NCBI RefSeq assembly: GCF_000159355.1
Contig: NZ_GG670120.1
Span: forward strand, 290,209-354,208
Direction of reading: 5' to 3'
DNA: 64,000 bases
DNA from: Lactobacillus johnsonii ATCC 33200
GTDB taxonomy: Bacteria > Bacillota > Bacilli > Lactobacillales > Lactobacillaceae
This document shows positions 48,393-58,400 of the stretch, piece after piece (positions within the stretch are counted from its first letter, which is position 1; the number at the start of each line of letters is the position of its first letter). The position numbers were made by a program, and so were the translations under genes. The notes beneath the pieces were generated by a model. That model did no database searches. It worked only from the letters and a program-made list of their open reading frames with translations, and was not told the DNA's origin.

Positions 48393-49763
48393 TTGGATAA
48401 AACTGATTTACTCGTAGGCTTGGATATAGGAACAACAAGCGTAAAAGCAGTAGTCGCTGACACTGCATCTAATGAAATGCAAATTATTGGTGCTGCAAAT
48501 GGTCCTACTAAAGGAATGCGGCACGGAAAAATTGTTGATATTGATCAAACTGCTGAAAGTATTAGTGCTGTTTTAAAGAAAGTAGCGCAAAAGACAAATT
48601 CAAAGATTTATCGCGTAGTAACTGGAATTCCAGTTGGATTGCTTCAATTAGAAAATGCTGTTGGATTAATTAACATTGAAGAAAATGGCAGAGAAGTTAC
48701 TGATAATGATGTAAAACGTGTTTTAGTAACTGCTATTGATACAGCATTAAAAGATGGACGAGAAGCAATTGCTTTCTTACCTAATAAATTTTTAATTGAT
48801 GGAAAAACTGATGTAGATGATCCGAGAAAAATGATTGCTCATTCACTGGAGGTACACGGTATATTATTGACGGCACCTAGTGCAGATTTACATAATATTC
48901 GCAAGGCTATCGAAAGAGCAGGGTATCAGAATAATTTCTTTGTACCTACACCGTTAGCAATTGCCAGTGTTGCTCTTGATGAAGGAGAAAGAACCTTTGG
49001 TACAGTTCTTCTGGATCTAGGTGGAGGATCAACTACTGCTACTGTTATTCATGAAAATAAGATTAAGTATGCGACAATTGATTTAGAGGGTGGAATTGAT
49101 ATTACCAATGATATTTCAGTTGTTTTAAATACTTCGAAAAAAGAAGCTGAAAAAATCAAAATACAATTTGGTTATGCAGATCCAAGCTTAACTTCTAGTG
49201 ATAATCAATTTCCAGTTAATGTAGTGGGTGAAAACGCGCCAAAAATGATTGATGAAGAGTATTTAAGTGAAATAATAAATGCTCGTCTTGATCAAACTTT
49301 CAGTCGAATTGGAAAAGGATTAAAATCTCATGATGCCTTCAAGTTGCCAGGTGGAGTTGTGATTACTGGTGGAAGTAGTGCACTCCAGGGAATTGATGAC
49401 ATTGTAAAAGAAGATTTTGGCGTAAAGGCTAGAATTTTTCAACCAGATCAAATGGGACTACGCAATCCAATGTACGCTGCTAGCTATGGAGTAGTAAATT
49501 ATGCTTATAGTTTGGCTGATATTGATTACTTGGTTAACAGTGTTATTTATGGAAACCAGATTACTTCTCCGGTTTCTAACCAATCTTCGTCTCAAGAAAA
49601 TATGAAATTTTTCAAAAGACGTCTAACTCCTAGTGAAATAGAGCCCAAAGAAGATTATAATAAGACTAGTGCTACATCAACGGTCTCTACGTCTGAAGAG
49701 AATGATGATAATAAGAATAATAAAAAAGGAATCAAAGAATTCTTTAAGAAATTTTTTGATTAA
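48393..49763 (+). CDS. ftsA: Cell division protein FtsA
   Basis: FtsA is the actin-like anchor that tethers FtsZ to the membrane. The 456-aa protein has GLDIGTTSVKAVVAD, the SHS2 insert, LLDLGGGSTTATV and VITGGSSALQGID. The C-terminus ends in an amphipathic, lysine-rich KKGIKEFFKKFFD, the membrane-targeting helix. The TTG start follows GGGGGC. Confidence 0.95.
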   Translation: MDKTDLLVGLDIGTTSVKAVVADTASNEMQIIGAANGPTKGMRHGKIVDIDQTAESISAVLKKVAQKTNSKIYRVVTGIPVGLLQLENAVGLINIEENGREVTDNDVKRVLVTAIDTALKDGREAIAFLPNKFLIDGKTDVDDPRKMIAHSLEVHGILLTAPSADLHNIRKAIERAGYQNNFFVPTPLAIASVALDEGERTFGTVLLDLGGGSTTATVIHENKIKYATIDLEGGIDITNDISVVLNTSKKEAEKIKIQFGYADPSLTSSDNQFPVNVVGENAPKMIDEEYLSEIINARLDQTFSRIGKGLKSHDAFKLPGGVVITGGSSALQGIDDIVKEDFGVKARIFQPDQMGLRNPMYAASYGVVNYAYSLADIDYLVNSVIYGNQITSPVSNQSSSQENMKFFKRRLTPSEIEPKEDYNKTSATSTVSTSEENDDNKNNKKGIKEFFKKFFD

Positions 49764-49780
49764 ATAAGGTGGTTTAGTAA

Positions 49781-51157
49781 ATGGATTTTACTTTCGATTC
49801 TGATGACAACAAAAACGCAGTCATTAAAGTAATCGGTGTTGGTGGTGCCGGTGGTAACGCTGTAAACCGAATGATTGATGAAGGAGTACAGGGAGTTTCC
49901 TTTATCGCAGCTAACACGGACGTACAAGCTCTTAATAGTAATAAAGCAGAAAATAAGATTCAACTTGGACCTAAACTTACTCGTGGGTTAGGTGCAGGTT
50001 CTCATCCTGAAGTTGGTCAAAAAGCTGCTGAAGAGAGCCAACAAACAATTGAAGACTCTTTAAAGGGCGCTGACATGATCTTTATTACTGCTGGTATGGG
50101 TGGTGGTACTGGAACTGGTGCTGCTCCTGTAATTGCAAAGATTGCACGTGAAACTGGAGCGTTAACTGTTGGGGTTGTTACTCGTCCCTTTACATTTGAA
50201 GGTCCAAAACGTTCAAAAAATGCGGCAGAAGGAATTGCTCAATTAAAGCAATATGTTGATACCTTGGTTATCATTGCTAATAATCGTTTATTAGAAATGG
50301 TTGATAAGAAGACACCAATGATGGATGCGTTCAAAGAAGCTGATAACGTTCTTCGTCAAGGTGTCCAAGGTATTTCAGATTTAATTACTTCAACTGACTA
50401 CGTTAACCTTGACTTTGCAGATGTTAAGACTGTAATGGAAAATCAAGGTGCTGCCTTAATGGGAATTGGTCGTGCTAGCGGAGAAAACAGAACAGTTGAA
50501 GCTACTAAACTTGCTATTTCATCTCCATTACTTGAAGTATCAATTGATGGTGCTAAGCAAGTTCTGCTTAACATCACTGGTGGACCAGATTTAACTTTAT
50601 TTGAAGCGCAAGATGCTTCTGATATTGTTTCAAAAGCTGCTGGAGATGGTGTAAATATTATCTTTGGTACGTCAATCAATGCAAACTTAGGTGATGAAGT
50701 AGTAGTTACTGTTATTGCAACAGGAATTGACTCAAAGGCTGAGGAAGAAGCTTCAAAACAACCAATGCGTCGTCCTTCACGTCCAGAACGCCAAGAAGTA
50801 GTAACTCCAGAACCTACAAAGAGTGAACAATCAGAAGTATCTAAGCCTGCTTCAGCAGATGATACCGAAATTAAGGTTGAAAATACTATTTCTCACCAAG
50901 CTCCTACTCAATCTATTCCTGAAGTAAAAGCAGAAAAGAAAGAATCTCAAGATACTTTACTTGACCCTACAAGCGTTTGGAAGCAAGATAGAAAAGAGAA
51001 CAATCGTCCACAACCTGTAGAAAATAAAGAAAAAGATGACGATGAATTTGATTCATTTAGTTCAGACGACTCCACTAGTATTTCTCAAATTGAAACTAGT
51101 GTAGATGATGAATCAGATAATGATATTCCATTCTTCAAACATCGTCGTCAAGATTAG
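49781..51157 (+). CDS. ftsZ: Cell division protein FtsZ
   Basis: FtsZ is the tubulin-like GTPase of the division ring. The 458-aa protein has the N-terminal [15 protein letters not shown], the T-loop [10 protein letters not shown] near residue 107, and [11 protein letters not shown] (T7 loop with the catalytic Asp). A 140-residue acidic, low-complexity linker leads to the conserved tail [13 protein letters not shown] that binds FtsA, EzrA and SepF. RBS AAGGTGG. Confidence 0.97.
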   Translation: MDFTFDSDDNKNAVIKVIGVGGAGGNAVNRMIDEGVQGVSFIAANTDVQALNSNKAENKIQLGPKLTRGLGAGSHPEVGQKAAEESQQTIEDSLKGADMIFITAGMGGGTGTGAAPVIAKIARETGALTVGVVTRPFTFEGPKRSKNAAEGIAQLKQYVDTLVIIANNRLLEMVDKKTPMMDAFKEADNVLRQGVQGISDLITSTDYVNLDFADVKTVMENQGAALMGIGRASGENRTVEATKLAISSPLLEVSIDGAKQVLLNITGGPDLTLFEAQDASDIVSKAAGDGVNIIFGTSINANLGDEVVVTVIATGIDSKAEEEASKQPMRRPSRPERQEVVTPEPTKSEQSEVSKPASADDTEIKVENTISHQAPTQSIPEVKAEKKESQDTLLDPTSVWKQDRKENNRPQPVENKEKDDDEFDSFSSDDSTSISQIETSVDDESDNDIPFFKHRRQD

Positions 51158-51175
51158 TATTTGGAGGAAGAAATT

Positions 51176-51610
51176 ATGGCTTTCGATAAATTAGGTAGAT
51201 TTTTTGGTATCTCTGAAGATGATGAAATGAATGAAGTGCCATATACTGAATCAGAGGAACAGCAAGAAGAAATCCCTCAAACTCAAAAAAATGAGAGAAG
51301 AGCAAATGTTGTTTCTATTAATTCTGGTGTTAGTGCTACGAGTAAAATCGTTTTATACGAGCCTCGTGTATATTCTGATGCAAAAGAAGTAGCTCAAAAT
51401 CTTCTAAATAACAAGGCTGTTATTATTAATTTTGCACGTATGGATGATGAACAGGCATGTAGAATCGTTGATTTTATTACTGGTACTGTTTATGCCCTAA
51501 ATGGTGAAATTCAACGTGTGGGGGATAAAATCTTCTTAGCAACTCCACCAAAATTTGAAACTGATGGTAAAATTGCTGAATTGGTTGAAAAGAAAGATAA
51601 AATGGATTAA
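51176..51610 (+). CDS. sepF: Cell division protein SepF
   Basis: The 144-aa protein starts with the amphipathic, membrane-binding MAFDKLGRFFGI and then a disordered linker and the SepF core (IVLYEPRVYSDAKEVAQNLL; VIINFARMDDEQACRIVDFI). It bundles FtsZ and anchors it. The ATG at 51176 follows TTGGAGGAAG; an in-frame upstream start at 51161 lies before the ribosome binding site. Confidence 0.93.
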   Translation: MAFDKLGRFFGISEDDEMNEVPYTESEEQQEEIPQTQKNERRANVVSINSGVSATSKIVLYEPRVYSDAKEVAQNLLNNKAVIINFARMDDEQACRIVDFITGTVYALNGEIQRVGDKIFLATPPKFETDGKIAELVEKKDKMD

Positions 51611-51906
51611 TGATATTTTCAATTATAGGCTGGATATTACGCATTATTTCTGATTTATTAAATATCTATAGCTTTCTAATTGTTATCTATACTTTATTAA
51701 CTTGGATCCCACGACTACTTGTAACTAAAGTGGGGCGAGTACTAGGGAAAATTGTTGAGCCTTATTTGGAGATATTTGAACGTTTTATTCCTCCAATAGC
51801 TGGAATTTCTTTTGCTCCCGTTGTAGCTTTGTTAGTAATTTATTTTGTAAATAATTATGTCCTTTATTGGATAGCAAATATAATTAGGTACGTGTTTATT
51901 AGATAA
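51610..51906 (+). CDS. ylmG: YggT/YlmG family membrane protein
   Basis: The 98-aa protein has two membrane hairpins (IFSIIGWILRIISDLLNIYS; FAPVVALLVIYFVNNYVLYW) with the family's LTWIPRL and LEIFERFIPPI. It sits between sepF and ylmH, as usual in Firmicutes. A role in membrane or division protein organisation is suggested for the family. ATG overlaps the sepF stop. Confidence 0.88.
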   Translation: MIFSIIGWILRIISDLLNIYSFLIVIYTLLTWIPRLLVTKVGRVLGKIVEPYLEIFERFIPPIAGISFAPVVALLVIYFVNNYVLYWIANIIRYVFIR

Positions 51907-51907
51907 A

Positions 51908-52705
51908 ATGGAAAAAAGACAAGCTAGTAGTTTTTATCAACATTTTGATGAAAGTGAAAGACCGACGGTGGATTATTTCGTCGGTCTTTTTAATCAGTTT
52001 TTATTTAAAAATGAACCTATTTTAACTGATTTTCTTAATCCTAGAGAACAATATATTTTTCGAAAAATAGTTGGAGGATATGCACAGTTATACAGCTTTG
52101 GTGGCTTTTCAAATGCGGAAAAGAAGCGATTGCTTTTATGTGAGTGGAGTGAAGGGTACAAGCCCGATGAATTCAATATTTCGCTTTTAGAAATTGCTTA
52201 TCCTCAAAAATGGTCTGAACTCACTCATAGTCAAATCTTAGGTGTTTTGACGCACCTAGGAATTGAATTGGATACTTTTGGTGATATTATCAATGATGAA
52301 AACGGAAATTGGCAGTTCTTCGTTAAAGCCGAATTGAAAGATTATTTTCTTGAGGAAATCGATCGAATTGGAAGAACAAAAGTGAAATTATCTGAACTGC
52401 CCCTATCCAAAGTTTTAGTGCAGGAAGATGATAGCGAAGAAATGACTTCAGTAGCGATCTCACTTCGACTTGATGCTGTTATCAGTGCGATTACGAACTT
52501 AAGCAGAAGCCAAGTTAAGAAAATTATTGAAGCAGGAGAAGCGAAATTAAATTGGCATCTTGTAACACAATCTAATATAATTATTTCTGTACAGGATATG
52601 CTTAGTATTCGCCATTATGGGAGATATGAGATTATTAATCTTGCCACTACGAAGAAAGGTAAAAAAAGACTTGAAATAAAAGTATGGCAAGCAAAGAAAA
52701 GGTGA
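51908..52705 (+). CDS. ylmH: YlmH-like S4-domain RNA-binding protein
   Basis: The 265-aa protein has an N-terminal region of unknown fold and a C-terminal S4 RNA-binding domain (RLDAVISAITNLSRSQVKKI, IEAGEAKLNWHLV). Homologues bind ribosomal particles and are linked to ribosome quality control. It starts 1 base after ylmG. Codons 17-28 form a terminator-like hairpin, so ylmH is probably transcribed less than the genes before it. Confidence 0.88.
   Translation: MEKRQASSFYQHFDESERPTVDYFVGLFNQFLFKNEPILTDFLNPREQYIFRKIVGGYAQLYSFGGFSNAEKKRLLLCEWSEGYKPDEFNISLLEIAYPQKWSELTHSQILGVLTHLGIELDTFGDIINDENGNWQFFVKAELKDYFLEEIDRIGRTKVKLSELPLSKVLVQEDDSEEMTSVAISLRLDAVISAITNLSRSQVKKIIEAGEAKLNWHLVTQSNIIISVQDMLSIRHYGRYEIINLATTKKGKKRLEIKVWQAKKR
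51957..51991 (+). terminator. Intrinsic terminator within the 5' part of ylmH
   Basis: AAAGACCGACG pairs with CGTCGGTCTTT around an 11-base loop, ending in five T residues. It lies about 50 bases after the ylmH start and would attenuate the dcw transcript. Confidence 0.7.
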
Positions 52706-52709
52706 TAAT

Positions 52710-53498
52710 ATGACATTAACGCCAATGGATATCCATAATAAGGAGTTTAGTACAAAACTTCGTGGATATGATTCCAAGCAGGTAGATGGTTTTTTAGATC
52801 GAATTGTTGATGCATATGGGGATGCACTCGATCAAATTGTTGATTTAAAAAATGAAAATGTTGAACTAAAGAAAAAAGTAGATAAATTTGAAAAGGTTAA
52901 AGATTCGATTAATGAGTCTTTAATTTCAGCACAAGAAAATGCTGAAGAAATTAAAAAAAGAACAAATAAAGAAGCACAAGAAATTATTCAAAAAGCTAAC
53001 CAAGACGCTGATGAAATAGTTAATAAAGCTCGAGATGAGGGTGAGAAAAAAAGAGCTGACCTTCAAAAACAATATGATACCTTAAATCATGATTATGAGT
53101 TACTTAAGGCAAAAGTAGAAGATTTTAGAGAAGCAGTTCAAGAAATGTTAAAAGATCAGATCAAAGAATTAAGTGATTCTGATTGGCAATATTATCTAGA
53201 TAAATACTATGGCCGCTCCCGCTTATATCCAGCTGACGGTTCACAACCACTTGAGGATGATCCTATTCCAGATGGTCCGGTAGATGATGAAGTACCAGCT
53301 GAAGAAACTACTTCTGCTATTTCAGAGGTTGACAATAATACAGTAAATGAAGTAAACTCTGTTCAAGAAAAGGAAGATAATACTGAACTCTTAGATGAAG
53401 AAAACTCTGTTAAGGAAAGTATACATGCTACAGAAGAAAGTTCTGAGCGTCGTGATGGCCCAGTAATTATTTTTCCTGATGATGTAAAAGATAATTAA
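52710..53498 (+). CDS. divIVA: Cell division initiation protein DivIVA
   Basis: DivIVA binds curved membrane at poles and septa and recruits partners. The 262-aa protein has the N-terminal membrane-binding motif (MDIHNKEFSTKLRGYDSKQV), a long coiled coil to about residue 155 and an unusually long acidic, Glu- and Asp-rich C-terminal tail. It is the last gene of the dcw cluster before the ileS T-box. Confidence 0.92.
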   Translation: MTLTPMDIHNKEFSTKLRGYDSKQVDGFLDRIVDAYGDALDQIVDLKNENVELKKKVDKFEKVKDSINESLISAQENAEEIKKRTNKEAQEIIQKANQDADEIVNKARDEGEKKRADLQKQYDTLNHDYELLKAKVEDFREAVQEMLKDQIKELSDSDWQYYLDKYYGRSRLYPADGSQPLEDDPIPDGPVDDEVPAEETTSAISEVDNNTVNEVNSVQEKEDNTELLDEENSVKESIHATEESSERRDGPVIIFPDDVKDN

Positions 53499-53506
53499 AA
53501 TTTAAG

Positions 53507-53706
53507 TCGACAGTAACAACAAGTAGATACCTTAGCGAGTTAGTGATGGTGAAAGACTAACAACTTTCGAAAGTTAATCAGCTGCCAATTGACTTAAACG
53601 TTTTCTGTACGATACACAGAGAATAAGTGGAATAGGGTAAAGTCTATCCTATTCAATTTAGGTGGTACCACGAGAAGCTTCGTCCTATTTGGGATGAAGC
53701 TTTTTT
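53507..53706 (+). promoter_or_regulatory. T-box leader of ileS
   Basis: The T-box core AGGTGGTACCACG is at 53660-53672, followed by the terminator hairpin GAAGCTTCGTCCTATTTGGGATGAAGC with T residues. Stem I has a distal arm GTTAG/CTAAC around GATGGTGAAAG. ATC at 53577-53579, an isoleucine codon on the 3' side, is the likely specifier. Confidence 0.9.
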
Positions 53707-53726
53707 TGATTAAGAAAGGATTTTTT

Positions 53727-56513
53727 ATGAGAGTCAAAGATACATTGAATTTAGGTAAAACTAAATTTAAAATGCGCGGTAATCTTCCAGTTCGTGAAGC
53801 TGAATGGCAAAAAGAATGGGAAGAAAATAAATTATATGAACAAAGATTAAAACTTAATGAAGGCAAACCCCGTTTTGACCTTCATGATGGTCCTCCATTT
53901 GCTAATGGTAATATTCATATGGGACACTCCTTAAATAAGATCTCGAAGGATATTATCGTTCGTTTTAAAAATATGAATGGTTACTATGCTCCTTATGTTC
54001 CTGGATGGGATACTCATGGACTTCCAGTTGAACAACAATTAGCCAAAAAGGGCGTTGACCGTAAAACAATGGATCGGGCTAAATATAGAGAACTTTGTCG
54101 CCAGTTTGCGGAAGAACAAGTTCAAAAACAAATGGCCGACTTCAAACGTTTAGGAGTAATGGCTGATTGGGATCATCCTTACATTACCTTACAACCAAAA
54201 TTTGAAGCTGAAGAAATTAGAGTCTTCGGTGAAATGTTTAAAAAAGGTTATATTTATAAGGGTAAGAAACCTGTTTACTGGTCCTGGTCAAGTGAATCCA
54301 CTTTAGCTGAAGCTGAAGTTGAATATCATGACATTAAATCACCAAGAATCTACGTTGCTTTTCCAATTAAAGATGGAAAGGGTATTCTAGATTCAGATAC
54401 CTCACTAGTAATCTGGACTACTACTCCTTGGACTATTCCAAGTAATGTCGGAATTACTGTAAATCCTAAATTTGATTATTCAGTAGTTGAAGTTAATGGC
54501 AAAAAGTACGTCATCGGTTCACAACGTCTTTCAGCAGTTGCTGAAGATTTAGGTTGGAAAGATTATAAGGTTGTTAAGACCTTAAAGGGTACCGACTTTG
54601 ATAGAATGACTTACCAACATCCACTATACGATGTAACTGGGTTGGTAATGAATGATACTTATGTTACTGCTGATGATGGTACTGGACTAGTTCATAACGC
54701 TACTGGTTTTGGTGAAGATGACTACAATGTAGGTCGTCGCTATGGCTTACCAGTATTTAGTCCAATGGATGCACAAGGTAGATTTACTAAAGAAGTGCCT
54801 GATCCAGACTTAGTGGGAATGTTTTATGATGATGCTAATAAAGTTGTTGCCGATAAGCTTGAAAAAGCTGGCGCACTCTTAAAGCTTAGTTTCTTTACTC
54901 ACTCATACCCACACGACTGGCGTACTAAGAAACCTGTTATTTACCGTGCAACTACTCAATGGTTTGCTTCAATTGACAAATTTAGAGATCAAATTTTAGC
55001 AGAAATTGAAAAAGCTAATTTCATCCCTACATGGGGTAAGACTCGTCTTTACAATATGATTAAAGATCGTGGTGATTGGGTAATTTCTCGTCAACGTGCA
55101 TGGGGTGTACCACTTCCAATTTTTTATGCAGAAGACGATACTCCAATTGTTACTCCAGAAACTATTGAACATGTTGCTCAAATCTTTGAAAAAGAAGGTT
55201 CTAATGCTTGGTACACTCATACTGCAGAAGAACTACTTCCAGAAGGATTTAAGTCAGAACATTCACCAAATGGTAAGTTTAGAAAAGAAACTGATATCTT
55301 AGATGTTTGGTTTGATTCTGGTTCTTCTTGGGCTGGTGTAATGCAAGAGCGTGATGGTTTAGGTTTCCCAGCAGATTTATATCTTGAAGGTAGTGACCAA
55401 TACCGTGGTTGGTTTAACTCAAGTTTAATTACTTCAGTTGCTGTAACTGGTAAAGCTCCATATAAGCAAGTTTTATCTCAAGGTTTTGTTTTAGATGACA
55501 AGGGACACAAGATGTCTAAGTCATTAGGCAATGTAATTTCACCTAATGATGTAATCAAGCAAATGGGTGCAGAAATCATTCGTTTATGGGTTGCCGGAGC
55601 AGATACTACTTCTGATGTAGCAGTTTCTCAAGATATTTTACGTCAATCTGCTGAAAGCTACCGTAAGATTAGAAATACTATGCGTTTCATGCTTGCTAAT
55701 ACTTCTGACTTTGATCCTAAGGAAGATGCAATTGCTTATCCAGATATGTCTGGTGTAGATCAATATATGGAAATCAAGTTAAATCGCTTGATTGAAGAGG
55801 CAATTGAAGCATACAATAAGTTTGATTTTAATAGTGTTTATAAGAAAGTATTTAGCTTCATTTCTAATGATTTATCTGCCTTTTACTTAGACTTTGCTAA
55901 GGACATTCTTTACATTGATGCTGAAGACAGTGAAACTCGTCGTTCAATGCAAACTGTAATTTACGATGTTTTAGTTAAGCTAACTAAATTGATGACACCA
56001 ATCCTTCCACATACTATGGAAGAAGTTTGGGGTTATCTCAAGGAACCAGAAGATTACGTTCAACTTGCTAATATGCCAGAAGTAGACCATTTTGCTAATG
56101 AGGATGAAGTTTTAGCAGATTGGAATGCCTTTATGAAAGTTCGTTCAGATGTGTTGAAGGCACTTGAGGAAGCACGTAATGCTAAGGTAATTGGTAAGTC
56201 ATTTGAAGCACACGTTATTCTCTACCCAACTGAAGAAACGAAGGCACTTCTCAATAAATTAAACGCTAATATCAGACAAATTTTGATTGTTTCTGATTTA
56301 ACTGTTAGTGATGAAGAAGCACCTGAAAATGCTGAAAAATTGCCAACTGCATCCATTGTAGTGGAACACGCTGCTGGTGAAGTTTGTCCAAGATGTCGTC
56401 GTACTACAACCGATGTTGGTAGTGACCCACGTTTCCCAGAATTATGTGCGCGCTGTGCAGCTATCGTTGCTGAAAACTTTCCTGAAGCAGAAAAAGAAGG
56501 TTTAGAAAAATAA
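53727..56513 (+). CDS. ileS: Isoleucine--tRNA ligase
   Basis: It charges tRNA-Ile. The 928-aa class Ia enzyme has the HIGH-like HMGHSLNK near residue 64, the KMSKS loop KMSKSLGN near 595, and a C-terminal zinc finger (CPRCRR and CARC). The ATG at 53727 follows AAAGGA. In-frame starts back to 53694 run through the T-box terminator and are rejected. It follows divIVA, the usual order. Confidence 0.97.
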   Translation: MRVKDTLNLGKTKFKMRGNLPVREAEWQKEWEENKLYEQRLKLNEGKPRFDLHDGPPFANGNIHMGHSLNKISKDIIVRFKNMNGYYAPYVPGWDTHGLPVEQQLAKKGVDRKTMDRAKYRELCRQFAEEQVQKQMADFKRLGVMADWDHPYITLQPKFEAEEIRVFGEMFKKGYIYKGKKPVYWSWSSESTLAEAEVEYHDIKSPRIYVAFPIKDGKGILDSDTSLVIWTTTPWTIPSNVGITVNPKFDYSVVEVNGKKYVIGSQRLSAVAEDLGWKDYKVVKTLKGTDFDRMTYQHPLYDVTGLVMNDTYVTADDGTGLVHNATGFGEDDYNVGRRYGLPVFSPMDAQGRFTKEVPDPDLVGMFYDDANKVVADKLEKAGALLKLSFFTHSYPHDWRTKKPVIYRATTQWFASIDKFRDQILAEIEKANFIPTWGKTRLYNMIKDRGDWVISRQRAWGVPLPIFYAEDDTPIVTPETIEHVAQIFEKEGSNAWYTHTAEELLPEGFKSEHSPNGKFRKETDILDVWFDSGSSWAGVMQERDGLGFPADLYLEGSDQYRGWFNSSLITSVAVTGKAPYKQVLSQGFVLDDKGHKMSKSLGNVISPNDVIKQMGAEIIRLWVAGADTTSDVAVSQDILRQSAESYRKIRNTMRFMLANTSDFDPKEDAIAYPDMSGVDQYMEIKLNRLIEEAIEAYNKFDFNSVYKKVFSFISNDLSAFYLDFAKDILYIDAEDSETRRSMQTVIYDVLVKLTKLMTPILPHTMEEVWGYLKEPEDYVQLANMPEVDHFANEDEVLADWNAFMKVRSDVLKALEEARNAKVIGKSFEAHVILYPTEETKALLNKLNANIRQILIVSDLTVSDEEAPENAEKLPTASIVVEHAAGEVCPRCRRTTTDVGSDPRFPELCARCAAIVAENFPEAEKEGLEK

Positions 56514-56722
56514 TGCGTAAAGGTACTGTTAAACAATTTGATCCAAACTCTGCGTATGGATTTATTGAGGATGATTTAACTCATTCATCTTACTTTGTTT
56601 TTTATAAGTCAATTAAAGAAGAAGGTTATAAAAAACTGAACGTAGGTCAAAGAGTTCGTTATCAATTAGCGCAAGGAAAAAAGGGTCTACAATGTATCAA
56701 CGTTTATGTTGATCATGACTAA
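56513..56722 (+). CDS. Cold-shock-domain-like small protein
   Basis: The 69-aa protein has the start of a cold-shock domain ([23 protein letters not shown]1-like) and a RNP2-like YFVFYKS, but the usual Trp of GTVKWF is replaced by Gln. It is therefore a diverged CspA relative, probably binding single-stranded nucleic acid. Its ATG overlaps the last base of ileS, so translation is coupled. Confidence 0.75.
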   Translation: MRKGTVKQFDPNSAYGFIEDDLTHSSYFVFYKSIKEEGYKKLNVGQRVRYQLAQGKKGLQCINVYVDHD

Positions 56723-56735
56723 AAGGAGAAATTAA

Positions 56736-57299
56736 GTGAATCTGAGAGAAACTGAAATCTCAAATAAACCTATTTTCGAGGGTAAACTTATTGATTTAAA
56801 TGTTGAAACTATTAGTTTACCTAATGGAAAAACAGCTACTCGTGAGATAGTTAAGCATCCTGATGCTAGTGCTGCAATTGCCATCAATGATGAGAAAAAA
56901 ATACTTCTTGTAAAGCAATGGCGTGAGTCCATTAAACAATTAACTTTGGAGATTCCTGCGGGTTTAATTGATGAGACAGACGCTTCGCCTCTTGATGCAA
57001 TGAAAAGAGAGCTGAATGAAGAGGGTGGCTACAAGGCCGAGTATTGGGAAAAGGTAAGTGAATTTTATACATCTGTTGGTTTTTGTGATGAAAAAATTCA
57101 TTTATTCTATTGTGATACTTTGTCAAAAATTGAAAATAAACGTCCTCTTGATGAAGATGAATTTTTAACTCAAGAATGGTACAGTCTGCCAGAATTAAAA
57201 CAGTTAATTGCTTCTGGAGAAATTATGGATGCAAAAACTGTAATGGCAATTACATTTTGGGAAAATATGATTTTAACAGGAAATCAAAGTAATGACTGA
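56736..57299 (+). CDS. Nudix hydrolase, ADP-ribose pyrophosphatase-like
   Basis: The 187-aa protein is of the NudF type (hydrolyses ADP-ribose to AMP and ribose 5-phosphate). The Nudix helix is GLIDETDASPLDAMKRELNE followed by EGGY. The metal-binding RELNEE is intact, but the upstream Glu position of the box appears changed (Asp or Ala) with one extra residue. The GTG start follows AAAGGAG. It overlaps the following gene by 8 bases. Confidence 0.85.
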   Translation: MNLRETEISNKPIFEGKLIDLNVETISLPNGKTATREIVKHPDASAAIAINDEKKILLVKQWRESIKQLTLEIPAGLIDETDASPLDAMKRELNEEGGYKAEYWEKVSEFYTSVGFCDEKIHLFYCDTLSKIENKRPLDEDEFLTQEWYSLPELKQLIASGEIMDAKTVMAITFWENMILTGNQSND

Positions 57300-57582
57300 A
57301 AAACGAGCAGATTATCGTAAAAAACAACAAAAAGAAAAAGTAAGCAAAATTTTCGATAATTTTAAACGATTGAAGAGAGATAGGCATCAAACTGATGCAA
57401 GTGATCAGAAAGTTGAGGTTCAAGATTCTTCAAAATTTGAATCAAGAGAGGATCTCGCAAATCGTGTTTTAAAAGAAAAGCGTGAAGATAAGGTTGATCG
57501 TTTAAAAAAGCGTCTGAACTATGCCATTTTAATTGTTGTTGTTTTGTTAGTTATAGTTTTGTTCGCTTTGTTTAAACTTTAG
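57292..57582 (+). CDS. Small charged protein with C-terminal membrane anchor, function unknown
   Basis: The 96-aa protein has about 70 highly charged residues (KRADYRKKQQKEKVSKIFDN; EDLANRVLKEKREDKVDRLK) and one C-terminal membrane helix (AILIVVVLLVIVLFALFKL), so the bulk is likely cytoplasmic. No family is recognised. It starts within the Nudix gene and ends 15 bases before mtnN, so it belongs to that operon. Confidence 0.7.
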   Translation: MTEKRADYRKKQQKEKVSKIFDNFKRLKRDRHQTDASDQKVEVQDSSKFESREDLANRVLKEKREDKVDRLKKRLNYAILIVVVLLVIVLFALFKL

Positions 57583-57597
57583 ATTTAGAGGTAAAAA

Positions 57598-58299
57598 ATG
57601 AAAATCGCAATTATTGTCCCAATGGAAGAAGAAGCAGAATTCTATAAAAAGCATTTTAAGTCTGAAAATAAAGAAGTCTTTGGCACAACTGAATTTGATC
57701 ATTTTTCAGTAAATGAAAATGACATTTACTTAGGATTAAGTGGAATCGGTAAAGTTAATGCAGCTATGAATTTGACCAGCCTGTTAACTAAAGAAGATAT
57801 TGACGTGATTTTTATGACTGGCTCTGCTGGATCACTACAAGAAGATGTAAAGAGAAAAGATTTAATTTTACCTAATAAGTTTATGTACTATGATGCTCAT
57901 AATACTAGTGCAGGTAACTACGTGGAAGGTCAAATTCCACAAGAGCCTGCAGGCTATACCCTAGATAATTCCTTCCGTGCAAAATTTGCAGCATATTTGA
58001 AGGAACACGATATTCCTTTTAAAGAAGGACTGATTGTAACTGGAGATAGTTTTATTGCTTCTGAAGCACAAAAGGATGAGATTAAAAAGAATTTCTCTGA
58101 CGCATTGGGAGTAGAAATGGAAGGAGCTGCTTTTGCACAAGTAGCTAGACATTTTAATACTCCATTGGTTGCAATTCGTGCTATTTCAGATAATGGAGAT
58201 GCTAATGCTGACAATGACTTTGATAAATTCGTCAAGGAAGTTGGAGCAAAAGCTGCAAGTATAATTGCATCCTATCTTGAAGAAACGGTTTTAGATTAA
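57598..58299 (+). CDS. mtnN: 5'-methylthioadenosine/S-adenosylhomocysteine nucleosidase
   Basis: MtnN cleaves MTA and SAH and detoxifies methylation by-products; with LuxS it feeds AI-2 formation (not in this window). The 233-aa protein has the N-terminal IAIIVPMEEEAEFY, the substrate site GVEMEGAAFAQVA and the catalytic Asp in RAISDNGD. RBS TAGAGGT. A terminator follows. Confidence 0.95.
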   Translation: MKIAIIVPMEEEAEFYKKHFKSENKEVFGTTEFDHFSVNENDIYLGLSGIGKVNAAMNLTSLLTKEDIDVIFMTGSAGSLQEDVKRKDLILPNKFMYYDAHNTSAGNYVEGQIPQEPAGYTLDNSFRAKFAAYLKEHDIPFKEGLIVTGDSFIASEAQKDEIKKNFSDALGVEMEGAAFAQVARHFNTPLVAIRAISDNGDANADNDFDKFVKEVGAKAASIIASYLEETVLD

Positions 58300-58307
58300 A
58301 CTATTGA

Positions 58308-58340
58308 TAGACTAAGTTCATCGTAACTTAGTCTATTTTT
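58308..58340 (+). terminator. Intrinsic terminator after mtnN
   Basis: TAGACTAAGTT pairs with AACTTAGTCTA around a 6-base loop, followed by TTTTT. Confidence 0.85.
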
Positions 58341-58400
58341 ATGTTAAAATAAAAGAGCCACTTCCAAAATGTAAGGAAAGTAAAGAGGTTATAAGATAAT

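Noticed and set aside
53694-53726. Upstream start for ileS at 53694.
   Set aside because: It lies within the T-box terminator. The ATG at 53727 has a ribosome binding site and gives the normal IleRS N-terminus.
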